This document shows, in pieces, positions 49,704 through 59,826 of a DNA stretch of 64,000 nt. The translations under genes and the position numbers were made by a program. Under the pieces are notes generated by a model that did not search any database, was not told the DNA's origin, and saw nothing but the letters and a program-made list of their open reading frames with translations. The stretch's first letter is position 1. Every line of letters begins with the position of its first letter. Origin of the DNA: Pseudomonas sp. MM223 (GTDB taxonomy: Bacteria > Pseudomonadota > Gammaproteobacteria > Pseudomonadales > Pseudomonadaceae); the NCBI GenBank assembly GCA_947090765.1, contig OX352322.1, positions 1,879,501-1,943,500 on the forward strand, in the 5' to 3' direction.

Positions 49704-49717
49704 GCCTTGCGCGGTCC

Positions 49718-49838
49718 CCTGTAGGAGCGGCCTTGTGTCGCGATAGGGCCGCAAGGCGGCCCCGGCTATCTCGGCTGTGATGCAGATATTGGGGGCCGCT
49801 GCGCGCCCCTATCGCGACACAAGGCCGCTCCTACAAGG
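49718..49838. repeat. Inverted REP pair between the small exported gene and GST gene
   Basis: TGTAGGAGCGGCCTTGTGTC (49720) with CGCGATAGGGCCGC faces its inverse CGCGACACAAGGCCGCTCCT near 49812-49832. As the sequence stands, the frameshifted GST reading frame runs into this element. Confidence 0.85.
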
Positions 49839-49850
49839 GATCGTGTGAAC

Positions 49851-50449
49851 TCATTTGGCCATGACAGACCTGAACAGCCCGAAGCCAGCCACCCCTCCAG
49901 CCAGCTCCGCACCCGCGGATAAGCCGCCTCGGCGAACCACTGCGGTTCGACCCCGGCAAACTGGCGCATCAGGGGCAACAACGCGGCATCGGCCAGGCTG
50001 GGGTGATCGGCCAGCAAGTAGGCGCGCCCCGCCAGCAGGCCTTCGAGCTCCGCCAGCCAGGCCTCGGCCTGCTGGCGGTAATGCTCGCGGGAATGCTCCG
50101 GGTAGCGCTCGGCATACTTGTACAGGTTCACCTGCGCCTTGAACGTGCTGTCATTGCGTGCAATCAGCACTTCAGCCTGCTGCGCGGCCACTGGGTCGGC
50201 CTGTAGCTGCCAGTCCTGCGGGTCGTTTTGCGTCAGCGCCCAGCGCATGATGTCCAGGCTCTCTTCCAGCACACCGGCACCGGTGTCCAGCACCGGCACC
50301 GTGCCCTTGGGCGACAAGGCCAGCAATGCTGCCGGCTTGTTCTTCATCGCCACCTCACATATTTCCACCCCGCACCCGGCATAGCGCAAGGCCAGGCGCG
50401 CGCGCATGGCCCACGGGCAGCGGCGGAACGAGTAGAGAATCACCCGCAC
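49851..50449 (-). pseudogene. Glutathione S-transferase family protein, frameshift near the C-terminus
   Basis: The product has a thioredoxin-like N-terminal domain with a CPWAMRAR motif (ILYSFRRCPWAMRARLALRY), GTVPVLDTGAGVLEESLDIM for glutathione binding, and a helical C-terminal domain (HPSLADAALLPLMRQFAG). On the coding strand GGGCTG at about 49877 appears to have lost a C. Restoring it gives the ending WLASGLFRSVMAK and a stop at 49851, length 199 residues. Without it the frame runs 28 residues into the REP element and stops at 49766. The start overlaps the end of sbcC by 10 bases, so it is the last gene of an sbcD-sbcC operon. Confidence 0.82.
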
Positions 50450-53400
50450 ACCTCCACGTCACTCAGGCCATTGCCTTGGCGACGCACCTGGATCTGCACC
50501 GGGATGCGCTCGTGCATTTCCTGCACGTGGGAAATCACCGCCACCTTGCGGCCCTGGGCCTGCAAGCCGTCGAGGGCGTCCATGGCCAGTTGCAGCGACT
50601 CGGGGTCGAGGCTGCCGAAGCCTTCGTCGATGAACAGCGACTCGATGCGCAGGGTGCTGGAGGCCATCGAGGCCAGGCCCAGGGCCAGGGCCAGCGATAC
50701 CAGGAAGGTTTCCCCGCCCGACAGCGAGTGCACCGAGCGCAGTTCGTCGCCCATCTCGGTGTCCAGCACCAGCAGGCCCAGGGCGCTGCCGCCGCGCTTG
50801 AGGCGGTAGCGGCGGGCCAGTTGGCGCAGCTGGGTGTTGGCGTGGTGCAGCAGCAGGTCGAGGTTGTAACCCTGGGCAATCTTGCGGAACACATCACCCG
50901 AGGCCGAACCTATCAGGGCGTTCAGGCGTGCCCAGCGTTGCCATTGCTGATGGGCCTGTTCGATTTCTGCCGCCAATGCCTGGTGCGCTTGCTGGCGGCG
51001 CTGGTCGTCGGCCTGCTGTGCGCGCAGTTCGGCGCACTGCTGCTCATGGCCGGCCAGGCGCTCGCGCATCGCGGTCAGGGCCTGCTCCAGCGCTTCGCTC
51101 GAGGTGTCCACGGTCATTTGTGCGGCGTGTTGGTGCAAGCGCTGCTCGCGTTCCTGCAACAACACACGGCCCTGCTCGATGGCTTTTTCGGCGTTTTGCA
51201 GGCGCTGACGCAGTTCATTGACTTGCGCATCGTCCATGGCCAGCAGGCGATCCAGGCCGGCGTCGTCCAGTTCGGGGTGCTCGCTGCGCCACTGGGCGAT
51301 CAGGCCCTGCAACTGCTGGCATTCGGCGTCCAGCGCTTGATGCTGCTGGGCGTTGGCCTTGAGCTCACTGGCCAGTTGCACACCCTGGGTGCGTAAGTCT
51401 TGCAGGCGCTGAGCGGTGTCGGCATCGAGGGCGCGGGCTTGCTCCAGCGTGGTGTCCATGTGTTGCTGCCAGGCTTCGGCACTGGTGTGCTCACCCAGCA
51501 GTTCGCCGAGCGAGGCCTGGGCCTGCTGGCGTTGCTCGTCGAGGGCAGCCAGCCTCTGCTGCAATTGCTGCAGGCCTTGTACGCGTGTCTGTTGCTGGTC
51601 GCGCAGCTTGTCCAGCTGGCCTTGGCGGGCTTGCTGTTCTTCCAGTTCGTCCTTGCGTTGCTCCAGTTGCTGCAGGCGCTGGGCAATCTGCTGGTCCAGG
51701 GCGAGGAAGGCATTGGCCGGGTCTTCGTTGAGGGCCTTGAGGGCATCCTCGGGCAATACGCCGGCCAGGTCGTTCAGGCCTTGCTGCAGTTGCTGCGCGT
51801 CGTTGGCCAGCGCTTGGTGTTGTTGCTCCAGGTGGCGCTGGGCCTGCTGCTGGGCGTCGTGGGCAGCCTGCAGTTGCTGGTTGAGGCGGGCGGCGTCTTT
51901 TTGCAGGGCGAGCAGGGCGCTCTGGCGCTTCTCGTCCTGGCCGATTTCTTCTTCAAGGCGCCGCAGTTGGCTGTCGAGCCAAGCGCTGCGGGCCTTGTCG
52001 TCCTGAGGGGCGAGGGCTGGCCACAGGCTGTGTGCCTGTACCTCGGCCACCAGGGGTTGCAGCTGTTCGCCCAGTTGCTGCTGTTGTTGCTGGTAGTCCT
52101 TGAGCTGGGCGTTGACCACACCTAGCTGGGTACGCAGTTCTACCAGCTTGCCGCTGAGGGTTTCGACCTGCTTCTGCGCGGCGTCTTCTTCAGCCTGATC
52201 ATGGCGACCCAGGCTTTGCAGCAGCGCCTCGGGCTGATGGAACGGGTGTTCGGCACTGCCGCACACGGGGCAGGGTTCGCCGTCGCGCAGTTGGCCGCGC
52301 AGTTCTTCGACGCTGGTATTACGCGCCAGGCGCTGGCGTTCCAGCAGTTGACGGGTGAGGTTCAGCGCTTGTTCGGCGGCTTCGAGCTCGGCCTTGGCGG
52401 CGGTGCCTTCGGTAATCAGTTGCTGGCGTTGCTGCATGGCCTGCTGCTGCCGTTCGCGCACGGCATGCAACTGCTGGCGCAGCTCTTGTTCACGGCCATG
52501 CAGGCGCGACAGTTCTTCGACGGCGCGCTGCTGCTTGCGGTTGTCCTGCAGCATGCCACCGAGCAGGTCGATTTGCTCGGCAAGGGCCTGCGGTTCGGCC
52601 TTGGCCTCGCGGAACAGCAGGTCGTAGGCGTCGCGTTCGGCCTGCAAGTGCGCATTGGCCTGGCTGGCCTGGGCTTGCAGGCCGGGCAGTTCTTCACGGC
52701 CTTTGGCCAGGCGGCCACCAATCAGCATGACCTGCTTGAGCTGCGGCAGGTAGGCGTGCCAGGCATTGGCCAGGCCCGCCAGGTGCTGGCTGTCAGCCAG
52801 CGCGGTGTCGATCTGGGCCAGTTGTTGCAGGCTGCGCTGCTGGTTGTCTTCCAGCTGCTGCACCTGTTGCTGGCCGTCGGCAACTTGCTGTTCAGCCTGT
52901 TGGCTGGTGCTGCGCTGAGCGGCCAGCTCCTGCTCCAGGCGGGCCAGATTGTCCTGGGCGGCAAAGGCCTGACGCAGGCGCGGTGCGTTTTCGCCATGCT
53001 GGGCCTGGCTGTCGGCAAGCGCCTGGCGTGCGGCGCCCAGCGCCTGTTCAAGCTCCAGGGTGCGCACCTGAAGTTCGGCTTGCCGCTGCTGTTGCTCAGC
53101 GATCTTCGCGGCCACGGGTGCCAGTTGCGCAGTCAGCGCCTGCTGGCGGTGGAACTGGTGGCGCTGTGGGGCCAGGCGCTCCAGGCGAACGAGGGCCAGG
53201 CGGGGTTCGGCCAGTTGCTGCCAGCTCTGTTCGGCGGCCTGTAACGCGCTGCCGGCCTCGGCATGCTGGGCCTGCAACTGGCGTTGTTCATTCAGCCAGT
53301 TGCGTTGCTGTTCCAGTTGGCGCTCGCCGGCCTGGTCGGCCTTGAACTGCTGCTGCGCCTGTTCCAGGCGCTGGTCAAGGTCGCTGCGGGCTTCGGTGGC

Positions 53401-54084
53401 CATCGGCAGCAGGTGGCTGGCACGGTCCTTCAGGGTATTGTGGGCCTCGCCGGCTTCACGGGCCTTGCTGAAGGCGCGCTGGCCCAGGCGGGTGTAGATG
53501 GCAGTGTTGGTGAGCTTCTCCAGCAGCTCGCTGCGCTCTTTGTCGTCCGCCTTGAGGAAGGCGCCGAACTCGCTCTGGGCCAGCATCACCGCTCGGGTGA
53601 ACTGCTCGAAGTTCAGGCCAAGGCGGGCTTCGACCAGTTGCTTGTATTCGTTCTTGCCGCTGCCCAGCACCTGTTCGCTGTCCAGATCGTAGAAGCTCTG
53701 GCGGCTGTGTTGCAGCTTGCCATTGGCCTTGTCGCGGGCGCGGTTGGCTTCCCAGCGGGCGCGGTAGCGGCGGCCGTCGACGCCGACGAAATCGACTTCG
53801 GCAAAGCCGCTGCCGGTGCCCCGGCGTAGCAGGTTACGCGGGTCGTAGGTGGGGATTTCACCGTCGGCGTCGGGCACCTTGGCTTCGCGGCCGATGTCGT
53901 TCAGGCGTGGCACTGTGCCAAACAATGCCAGGCACAGGGCGTCGAGCAGGGTGCTTTTGCCGGCCCCCGTAGGCCCGGTGATGGCGAACAGGCCAGCGCT
54001 GGCCAAGGGCTCTGCGGTGAAGTCGATTTCGACTGGGCCGGCCAGCGATGCCAGGTTCTTCAGGCGAATGGCGAGAATCTTCAT
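50440..54084 (-). CDS. sbcC: Exonuclease subunit SbcC
   Basis: SbcC with SbcD cuts DNA hairpins and processes double-strand ends. The 1214-residue product has Walker A GPTGAGKST (37-45), two very long Gln/Leu/Arg-rich coiled coils (~220-590 and ~640-1010), a zinc hook CPVCGSAEHP near residue 605, an ABC signature (HSLSGGETFLVSLALALGLA) and Walker B (LFIDEGFGSLD). The start overlaps the sbcD stop by 4 bases. It is somewhat longer than E. coli SbcC (1048), within the pseudomonad range. Confidence 0.97.
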   Translation of the reverse strand: MKILAIRLKNLASLAGPVEIDFTAEPLASAGLFAITGPTGAGKSTLLDALCLALFGTVPRLNDIGREAKVPDADGEIPTYDPRNLLRRGTGSGFAEVDFVGVDGRRYRARWEANRARDKANGKLQHSRQSFYDLDSEQVLGSGKNEYKQLVEARLGLNFEQFTRAVMLAQSEFGAFLKADDKERSELLEKLTNTAIYTRLGQRAFSKAREAGEAHNTLKDRASHLLPMATEARSDLDQRLEQAQQQFKADQAGERQLEQQRNWLNEQRQLQAQHAEAGSALQAAEQSWQQLAEPRLALVRLERLAPQRHQFHRQQALTAQLAPVAAKIAEQQQRQAELQVRTLELEQALGAARQALADSQAQHGENAPRLRQAFAAQDNLARLEQELAAQRSTSQQAEQQVADGQQQVQQLEDNQQRSLQQLAQIDTALADSQHLAGLANAWHAYLPQLKQVMLIGGRLAKGREELPGLQAQASQANAHLQAERDAYDLLFREAKAEPQALAEQIDLLGGMLQDNRKQQRAVEELSRLHGREQELRQQLHAVRERQQQAMQQRQQLITEGTAAKAELEAAEQALNLTRQLLERQRLARNTSVEELRGQLRDGEPCPVCGSAEHPFHQPEALLQSLGRHDQAEEDAAQKQVETLSGKLVELRTQLGVVNAQLKDYQQQQQQLGEQLQPLVAEVQAHSLWPALAPQDDKARSAWLDSQLRRLEEEIGQDEKRQSALLALQKDAARLNQQLQAAHDAQQQAQRHLEQQHQALANDAQQLQQGLNDLAGVLPEDALKALNEDPANAFLALDQQIAQRLQQLEQRKDELEEQQARQGQLDKLRDQQQTRVQGLQQLQQRLAALDEQRQQAQASLGELLGEHTSAEAWQQHMDTTLEQARALDADTAQRLQDLRTQGVQLASELKANAQQHQALDAECQQLQGLIAQWRSEHPELDDAGLDRLLAMDDAQVNELRQRLQNAEKAIEQGRVLLQEREQRLHQHAAQMTVDTSSEALEQALTAMRERLAGHEQQCAELRAQQADDQRRQQAHQALAAEIEQAHQQWQRWARLNALIGSASGDVFRKIAQGYNLDLLLHHANTQLRQLARRYRLKRGGSALGLLVLDTEMGDELRSVHSLSGGETFLVSLALALGLASMASSTLRIESLFIDEGFGSLDPESLQLAMDALDGLQAQGRKVAVISHVQEMHERIPVQIQVRRQGNGLSDVEVCG

Positions 54085-55319
54085 GGCTGCTCCTCTTCCT
54101 GCTGCACGTCCTGCAACAGCAGGGCAAAGTCGGCCAGCGCTTGCTCATCGGCGGGGTTGCCATAAGCCTGCTCCCAGGCGCGGCTGAACAGGTCCTGCGG
54201 GGTCATCTGGGCCAGCTCGACAAAGGCCAGGTCATCGTCTTCTGCGTTGTTGCGGCCAGCGTATTCGGCGCTGATGCGGATCAGCCGCACGGCCTTGCCT
54301 TCCAGTGCGGTTTCAATCTGCTGGCGCAGGTCGGGTTGCGGCTCGTCCAGTATCACCCGCACCTCCAGCCAAGGCTGGCGGTTGGGGTCTTCGAGCAGGT
54401 CGATCACGGGTAGCTCGGCCAGTTGTGCCAGCAATTCGCCCAACGGCGCCGGGCCAACCCGTTGCAGGGCCACGGCCCGGGGAACCGGACGCGGTTCGAC
54501 GCTGACCAGTTCGGTGCCGTCCAGCTCCACTTCCAATACCTGGTGCGGGTAGTTGATTTCGGCGAACGACAGCGGGATCGGCGAGCCGCTGTAGCGGATG
54601 CGTTGTTCGCGGTTGACCTTCTGCGGTTTGTGCAGGTGGCCCAACGCGACATAGCTGATGGCCTTGTCGAACAGCTTGGCCGGCAGCGCCTCGGCGTTGC
54701 CGATGATCAGGCTGCGCTCCGAGTCCTCTGACACCGAGCCCCCGGCCATGTGTGCATGGCTGATGGCGATCAGCGCCTGGTCTTTCTTGCGCTTTTTCTG
54801 CGCGGCGGCGATCAGTTGCTGGTGCACCTGGGTGATGCCTTGCAGATAGTCGTCTCCCAGGTTCGGGCCGGTGACCTCGGCCGGGCGCAGGAAGGGCAGG
54901 GCCAGGCACCAGGCGGCAACTTTGCCGCGGCCATTGGTCAGCGGAATCAACAGGCGCTCGGCATCCAGCTGGCCTTCGTCCAGCCAGTGCACACGGCCCA
55001 GGGCATGGGTGCGCAGGCGCCGCATGAGTGCGGCGGGCAGTTCGATGCGCGAGCCGGAGTCGTGGTTGCCGGCGATCATCACGATGTCCAGCTTGGGCTG
55101 CTGCTCGTGGGCCTGGACGATGAAGTCGTAGAGGCGCTCCTGGGCTTTGACCGGTGGGTTGACCGTGTCGAAGATATCGCCGGCGATCAGCAGCGCATCG
55201 GGTTGCCGCAGGCGCAGTTGGCCGAGCAGCCAGTCGAGGAAGCAGGCGTGTTCGAAGTCGCGTTCCTGGCCGTGCAGGCTTTGGCCCAGGTGCCAGTCGG
55301 AGGTATGAAACAGACGCAT
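54081..55319 (-). CDS. sbcD: Exonuclease subunit SbcD
   Basis: The 412-residue product is the nuclease partner of SbcC: RLFHTSDWHLGQSLHGQERD (DxH), LLIAGDIFDTVNPP (GDxxD), IAGNHDSGSRIEL (GNHD), ISHAHMAGG and ALGHLHKPQ (GHxH). A C-terminal capping domain and acidic tail (QQEEEQP) follow. The gene begins the leftward operon; the divergent rhs gene starts about 300 bases away. Confidence 0.97.
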   Translation of the reverse strand: MRLFHTSDWHLGQSLHGQERDFEHACFLDWLLGQLRLRQPDALLIAGDIFDTVNPPVKAQERLYDFIVQAHEQQPKLDIVMIAGNHDSGSRIELPAALMRRLRTHALGRVHWLDEGQLDAERLLIPLTNGRGKVAAWCLALPFLRPAEVTGPNLGDDYLQGITQVHQQLIAAAQKKRKKDQALIAISHAHMAGGSVSEDSERSLIIGNAEALPAKLFDKAISYVALGHLHKPQKVNREQRIRYSGSPIPLSFAEINYPHQVLEVELDGTELVSVEPRPVPRAVALQRVGPAPLGELLAQLAELPVIDLLEDPNRQPWLEVRVILDEPQPDLRQQIETALEGKAVRLIRISAEYAGRNNAEDDDLAFVELAQMTPQDLFSRAWEQAYGNPADEQALADFALLLQDVQQEEEQP

Positions 55320-55626
55320 GGAAGACCTGTGGGTGTCGAGTCGAGCAAGCGGGGGCTTGGAGTGAATGATGGGCTTCGCGCAGCCGGGTATGTTAACCCA
55401 AGGCAGTACGGCAGGGCAGTTTTGCCTCTCGTCTTATCTATCAAGTCCTACAAATATACCAACGCACTGAACGGATTGTTTATTTACCGCTTCGGTTCGC
55501 TGCGCTAGTTTTTTGGGTTTGAAAGCTAAGGACGCATCAATGATCAGGGATCTGACCGAGCAGTGGTGGTGTGGACATCGATGCTTTTCTACCGTTCATA
55601 AGCTGGCCGAACAGGAGTAACCCCTC
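55320..55626. other. Divergent intergenic region between sbcD and rhs
   Basis: This 307-base stretch has no gene I can support. It is AT-richer than its surroundings in the middle (CTACAAATATACCAACGC, TTGTTTATTTACC) and ends with an AACAGGAGTAA ribosome site 6-9 bases before the GTG start of rhs. It should hold both divergent promoters, but I see no clear -35/-10 pair. Confidence 0.5.
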
Positions 55627-58600
55627 GTGTTCGAAGCGGCCAGGTTCGGCGACGACATATCGCACACCAGCGCGTTGGGGGGCTTTCTGATTGGCGCCGC
55701 CCTCGGTATTGCCCTGGTGGCGACGGTGGCCATCGCCACCTTTACCTGTGGGTTCGGCGTGGCGTTGCTGGCGGGCCTCGCAGCCGGTATTGGAGGCAGC
55801 TTGCTGACCGCTGCCGGAGAGGCGATAGGCAGTATGTTCTCGTCCCCCTCAGGGACGATAACCACTGCCTCACCCAACGTCTTCATCAACAGCCGCAAGG
55901 CTGCCCGCGTCGAAAAAAGCATCGGTGCCTGCGACAAACACCCGGGGCCGGTGCAGATTGCCGAAGGCTCGACCAATGTCTTCATCAACAGCGTGGCGGC
56001 TGCGCGCAAGGGTGACAAGCTGACCTGCGGCGCGACCATTTCCGGTGGATCGGACAACGTGATCATTGGCGGCGGCACCTACCGCTACCTGCCAGTGGAC
56101 GACGAAATCCCGGAATGGCTGCGTACCACCGTGGATGTGCTGATGGCCATTGCGGGCGCTGCTGGTGGTATTGCCCAGCTGATCAAGGCAGGTACTCAAG
56201 CCGGCATGAAAGCCGTGATGCCCTGCGCCCTGAAGTTCACCGCAGGCTTCGTTGCCGGTGAGGTAGCCAGCCGCTACGTGGTCGAGCCTGTGGCCCGCAA
56301 GGCCATAGGCGGCCTGGTCGGCAACCCGGTCGACCTCACCACTGGCCGTAAACTGATCCCCGATGAAATCGACTTCAGCCTGCCGGGCTTGATGCCGATC
56401 GAGTGGTCGCGCTTCTACGCCAGCGACCTTACTGTGGACAGCGTGCTTGGCCGCGGCTGGGTGCTGCCGTGGGAGCAAAGCCTGCGCCGCCAGGGCTCAT
56501 TTATCTACCTCACCGACAACCAGGGCCGCGAAGTCCCGTTCGTGACCCTGCAACCGGGCGAACGCATCTACAACCCGCACGAACAGGTCTACCTGGTATG
56601 CACCGAGGGCGGCCACTACATCCTGCAAACCCTCGACAACCTGTTCTTCTACTTCGGCGAAGTACCAGACACCAACACCGAAGTACCTCTACAACGCATC
56701 GAGAACGCCCTCGGTCACTTCCTGCATTTCACCCGCACTCCCGATGGCACGTTGACCGACATCAGTGCGACCGGCGGCACCCGCGTGCACCTGCATTACG
56801 ACAACCCGCTCGGCCGCCTGACTGACATCAAGCGCGTGGTCAACAATGAGGCGGTCGAAACGCTCACCCAGTACCGCTATGACGAACACGGTCAACTGAA
56901 TGCGGTGATCAACCGCAATGGCGACACCGTGCGCAGCTTCAGCTACGCCGAAGGCCTGATGGTGAGCCACGGCAACGCCTTGGGGCTGGGTTGCCACTAC
57001 CGCTGGGAAACCCAGGGCGATAAGCCGCGGGTGGTCGAACACTGGACCAGCGATGGCGAGCACTATCACTTCCGTTACGACCTCGATGCCCGTACCAGCT
57101 GGGCCACGGACGTGCTCGGTCGGGAGCTGGAAGTGCAGTACAACGCCGATCACCGTGTGGTGGCCAGCCGCGACTATGGCGGTGAGCGTTACACCGTCGA
57201 GCTGGACGAGCAGGGCAACATGGTCGGCCTGGGCCTGCCGGACGGTAACCGGCTCGCATTCAAGTACGACGAATACGCCCGCCTGCTGGAAGAAACCGAC
57301 CCGTTGGGGCGCAAGATCGCCTATGCGTATCATCACCTGACCACGCTGGTGACCAAGGTCAGCTATCCGGATGGCAGCACGTGGCAGGCGCGCTACGACG
57401 ACAAGGGCAACCTGCTCGCCGAAATCGATGCACTGGGCCAGGTGACCGAGTACCTGAACAGCGACGACGGCCTGCCGCACACCATCATCGATGCAACCTT
57501 CAAGTCCAAGTACCTGTGGTGGAATACCCTGGCCCAGGTGGAGCGTTACCAGGACTGCTCGGGCAAGAGCACCTATTACCGCTATGACCAGCGCCAGCAC
57601 CTGGTCGCGGTCACGGATGCGCTGAACCAGACCACCACCCTGGCGCGCAAGCCCGACGGTGAAGTGCTGCGCATCAGCCATCCCGACGGCACGGCGGAAA
57701 CCTTCACCTACAACGTGTACGGGCAGGTACTCAGCCACACCGACGGCAAGGGCCAGACCACACGCTTGATGCGCACGGCCCGTGGCCTGCCGAGCAGCCG
57801 CCAGGATGCCAAGGGCCAGCGGGTGCGCTACGAGTACGACAAGGCCATCCGCCTGACCGCACTGGTCAACGAGAACAACGCCACCTACAGCTTTGCCTAC
57901 GACGTGTCGGACCGGCTGAGCGAAGAGGTGCGGGTGGATAACCTGACCCGGCGTTTCAGCTACAACGCGGGTGGCCATCTCACGCGCCTGGATGAGATTG
58001 GCTACGGCGAAAATGCCGAACGTCCAGAGCGCCACACCCTGTTTGAGCGCGACACCCTTGGCCGGCTGGTTGCCAAGATCAACCGCGACACGAGCCAAAC
58101 ATTCGCGTACGACGATGGCGACCGGTTACTGAGCATCGAGAGGCAACCCAGCACTGTCGGCAAGCAGCTTGGTATTACCGAAGAAAAGCTTGAGTACGCC
58201 TACGATCTGCTGGGCAGGCTGACCAAAGAAATCACCCCCGACGGCACGCTCGGCTACGAGTACGACCCACTCAGCAACCTGACCACACTGACCCTGCCGG
58301 ATGGCCGCCAGGTCAACCACCTGTATTACGGCAGCGGGCACCTGCACCAGCTAAACCTGGACGGCCAGGTAATCAGCGACATGGAGCGAGACGACCTGCA
58401 TCGCGAGGTGTACCGCACCCAGGGCAAGCTCACCAGTTGCTTTGGTTATGACGCGATGGGGCGTAAGGCGTGGCAGTTTGCGTCGACGTTGCCGGCTGAC
58501 AAGCTTTCCCAGATACACAACACCGGCATCAATACGTCGCTGTTGGTGGAGCATGCGTATAACCCGATTCACCGCCGTTACCAGTACGACCCGGCAGGTG

Positions 58601-59826
58601 AACTGGTGCGCACGCTCGACAAGCTGCGTGGCGAGATCAAGTACGAATACGAAGCCAACGGCCAGTTGCGCAGCCGCGATACCGGCTCACTGATCGGCAG
58701 CGAAGAGTTTCGCTACGACGCGGCAGCCAACCGCCTGGACTTCAATGCGCGGCAGTTTGACAAGGTCAAGGACAACCGGATCAGGCAGTGGCGGGACCAG
58801 GAGTATCGCTATGACCCGTGGGGCAACTTGATCGAAAAGCGCTCGGGGCACAGCAAGTTGCAGCACTTCAGCTATGACTGCGAGAACCGGCTGGTGCGGG
58901 CGGAGACGTTGGTCGATGGCAAACTGGAAAGCCTAGGCGAGTATCGTTACGACAGCTTGGGGAGGCGAGTAGCCAAGCAGGCGGAAACCAACGGCGAAGT
59001 CGAACAGAAGCGCTTCTTGTGGCAAGGGCTGAGGATGCTGCGGGAGGAAACGCCTGGGCAGGATATCTTGTACCTGTACGAGCCGGGTAGCTATGCGCCG
59101 CTGGCGCGGGTTGATCGGGTGGAAGGGGAAGGGCAGAGGGTTTACTACTTCCATACTGACCAGATTGGTACACCGCTGGAGTTGACGGACAGCGAGGGCG
59201 GGATTGTTTGGCAGGCGACGTATCGTTCGTGGGGGGCGGTAGAGAATCTACCAGTCAAAGAGGTCGAGCAAAACCTGCGGTTTCAAGGCCAGTATTTTGA
59301 TAGTGAAATCGGGCTGCACTACAATACCTTTCGCTACTACGATCCTGAGCTTGGACGCTTTGTTACACAAGATCCAATAGGTTTGGATGGGGGATTCAAT
59401 CTTTATCGTTATGTTCCCAGTCCTTTCAAAGGTACTGATCCTTGGGGTTGGTGCGAGAAGAAAGGTATGGGGGTGAGCAAGTCTGGACATCATGTGCCAT
59501 CGGTGCGAAAGTCGAAAGGTAGACCTTTCGCAGTGTCTAGATCTGATAAAACAAGGCCAACTTTATTCCCTAAAGGGGAAAATCCAGAGCATGAACATTG
59601 GCTTTTACATGAGGCAGAAAGAGGGCCGGTTGGACCTAGGCAAGGCGATTTTTCTGGCACGGATGATCAACTCTTTGCGGCGTATCGCGAGGCATATAAA
59701 GATTTGGAACACATCAAGGTCGATGTCGTTTCGCCGAATGGAACTCATGTTCTGGGTGAAGGTGTAACTCCGCGCGCCGCGGTTGACTTAATTGAAAATT
59801 GGCTTAAAGAGAGCGGGTTAAGATGA
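55627..59826 (+). CDS. PAAR-domain Rhs polymorphic toxin (T6SS-type) with His-rich nuclease-like tip
   Basis: The 1399-residue protein opens with a prePAAR-like motif (AARFGDDISHT), two membrane segments (~18-65), a PAAR domain (~75-155), a DUF6531 region (GNPVDLTTGRKLIPDEIDFS, ~228) and many YD repeats (~330-1200). It then has the Rhs core end DPIGLDGGFNLYRYVPSPFK, GTDPWGW. PAAR-Rhs proteins cap the type VI secretion spike and enclose a C-terminal toxin. The tip (~1276-1399) begins at CEKKGMG and holds SGHHVPS and HEHWLLHEAER, suggesting an HNH/EndoVII-like (GHH class) nuclease; this is a motif call only. GC content drops sharply from about 59250, as usual for exchangeable tips. The start is GTG 55627 with AACAGGAG upstream. 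No vgrG or Eag chaperone is adjacent. Confidence 0.9.
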   Translation: MFEAARFGDDISHTSALGGFLIGAALGIALVATVAIATFTCGFGVALLAGLAAGIGGSLLTAAGEAIGSMFSSPSGTITTASPNVFINSRKAARVEKSIGACDKHPGPVQIAEGSTNVFINSVAAARKGDKLTCGATISGGSDNVIIGGGTYRYLPVDDEIPEWLRTTVDVLMAIAGAAGGIAQLIKAGTQAGMKAVMPCALKFTAGFVAGEVASRYVVEPVARKAIGGLVGNPVDLTTGRKLIPDEIDFSLPGLMPIEWSRFYASDLTVDSVLGRGWVLPWEQSLRRQGSFIYLTDNQGREVPFVTLQPGERIYNPHEQVYLVCTEGGHYILQTLDNLFFYFGEVPDTNTEVPLQRIENALGHFLHFTRTPDGTLTDISATGGTRVHLHYDNPLGRLTDIKRVVNNEAVETLTQYRYDEHGQLNAVINRNGDTVRSFSYAEGLMVSHGNALGLGCHYRWETQGDKPRVVEHWTSDGEHYHFRYDLDARTSWATDVLGRELEVQYNADHRVVASRDYGGERYTVELDEQGNMVGLGLPDGNRLAFKYDEYARLLEETDPLGRKIAYAYHHLTTLVTKVSYPDGSTWQARYDDKGNLLAEIDALGQVTEYLNSDDGLPHTIIDATFKSKYLWWNTLAQVERYQDCSGKSTYYRYDQRQHLVAVTDALNQTTTLARKPDGEVLRISHPDGTAETFTYNVYGQVLSHTDGKGQTTRLMRTARGLPSSRQDAKGQRVRYEYDKAIRLTALVNENNATYSFAYDVSDRLSEEVRVDNLTRRFSYNAGGHLTRLDEIGYGENAERPERHTLFERDTLGRLVAKINRDTSQTFAYDDGDRLLSIERQPSTVGKQLGITEEKLEYAYDLLGRLTKEITPDGTLGYEYDPLSNLTTLTLPDGRQVNHLYYGSGHLHQLNLDGQVISDMERDDLHREVYRTQGKLTSCFGYDAMGRKAWQFASTLPADKLSQIHNTGINTSLLVEHAYNPIHRRYQYDPAGELVRTLDKLRGEIKYEYEANGQLRSRDTGSLIGSEEFRYDAAANRLDFNARQFDKVKDNRIRQWRDQEYRYDPWGNLIEKRSGHSKLQHFSYDCENRLVRAETLVDGKLESLGEYRYDSLGRRVAKQAETNGEVEQKRFLWQGLRMLREETPGQDILYLYEPGSYAPLARVDRVEGEGQRVYYFHTDQIGTPLELTDSEGGIVWQATYRSWGAVENLPVKEVEQNLRFQGQYFDSEIGLHYNTFRYYDPELGRFVTQDPIGLDGGFNLYRYVPSPFKGTDPWGWCEKKGMGVSKSGHHVPSVRKSKGRPFAVSRSDKTRPTLFPKGENPEHEHWLLHEAERGPVGPRQGDFSGTDDQLFAAYREAYKDLEHIKVDVVSPNGTHVLGEGVTPRAAVDLIENWLKESGLR

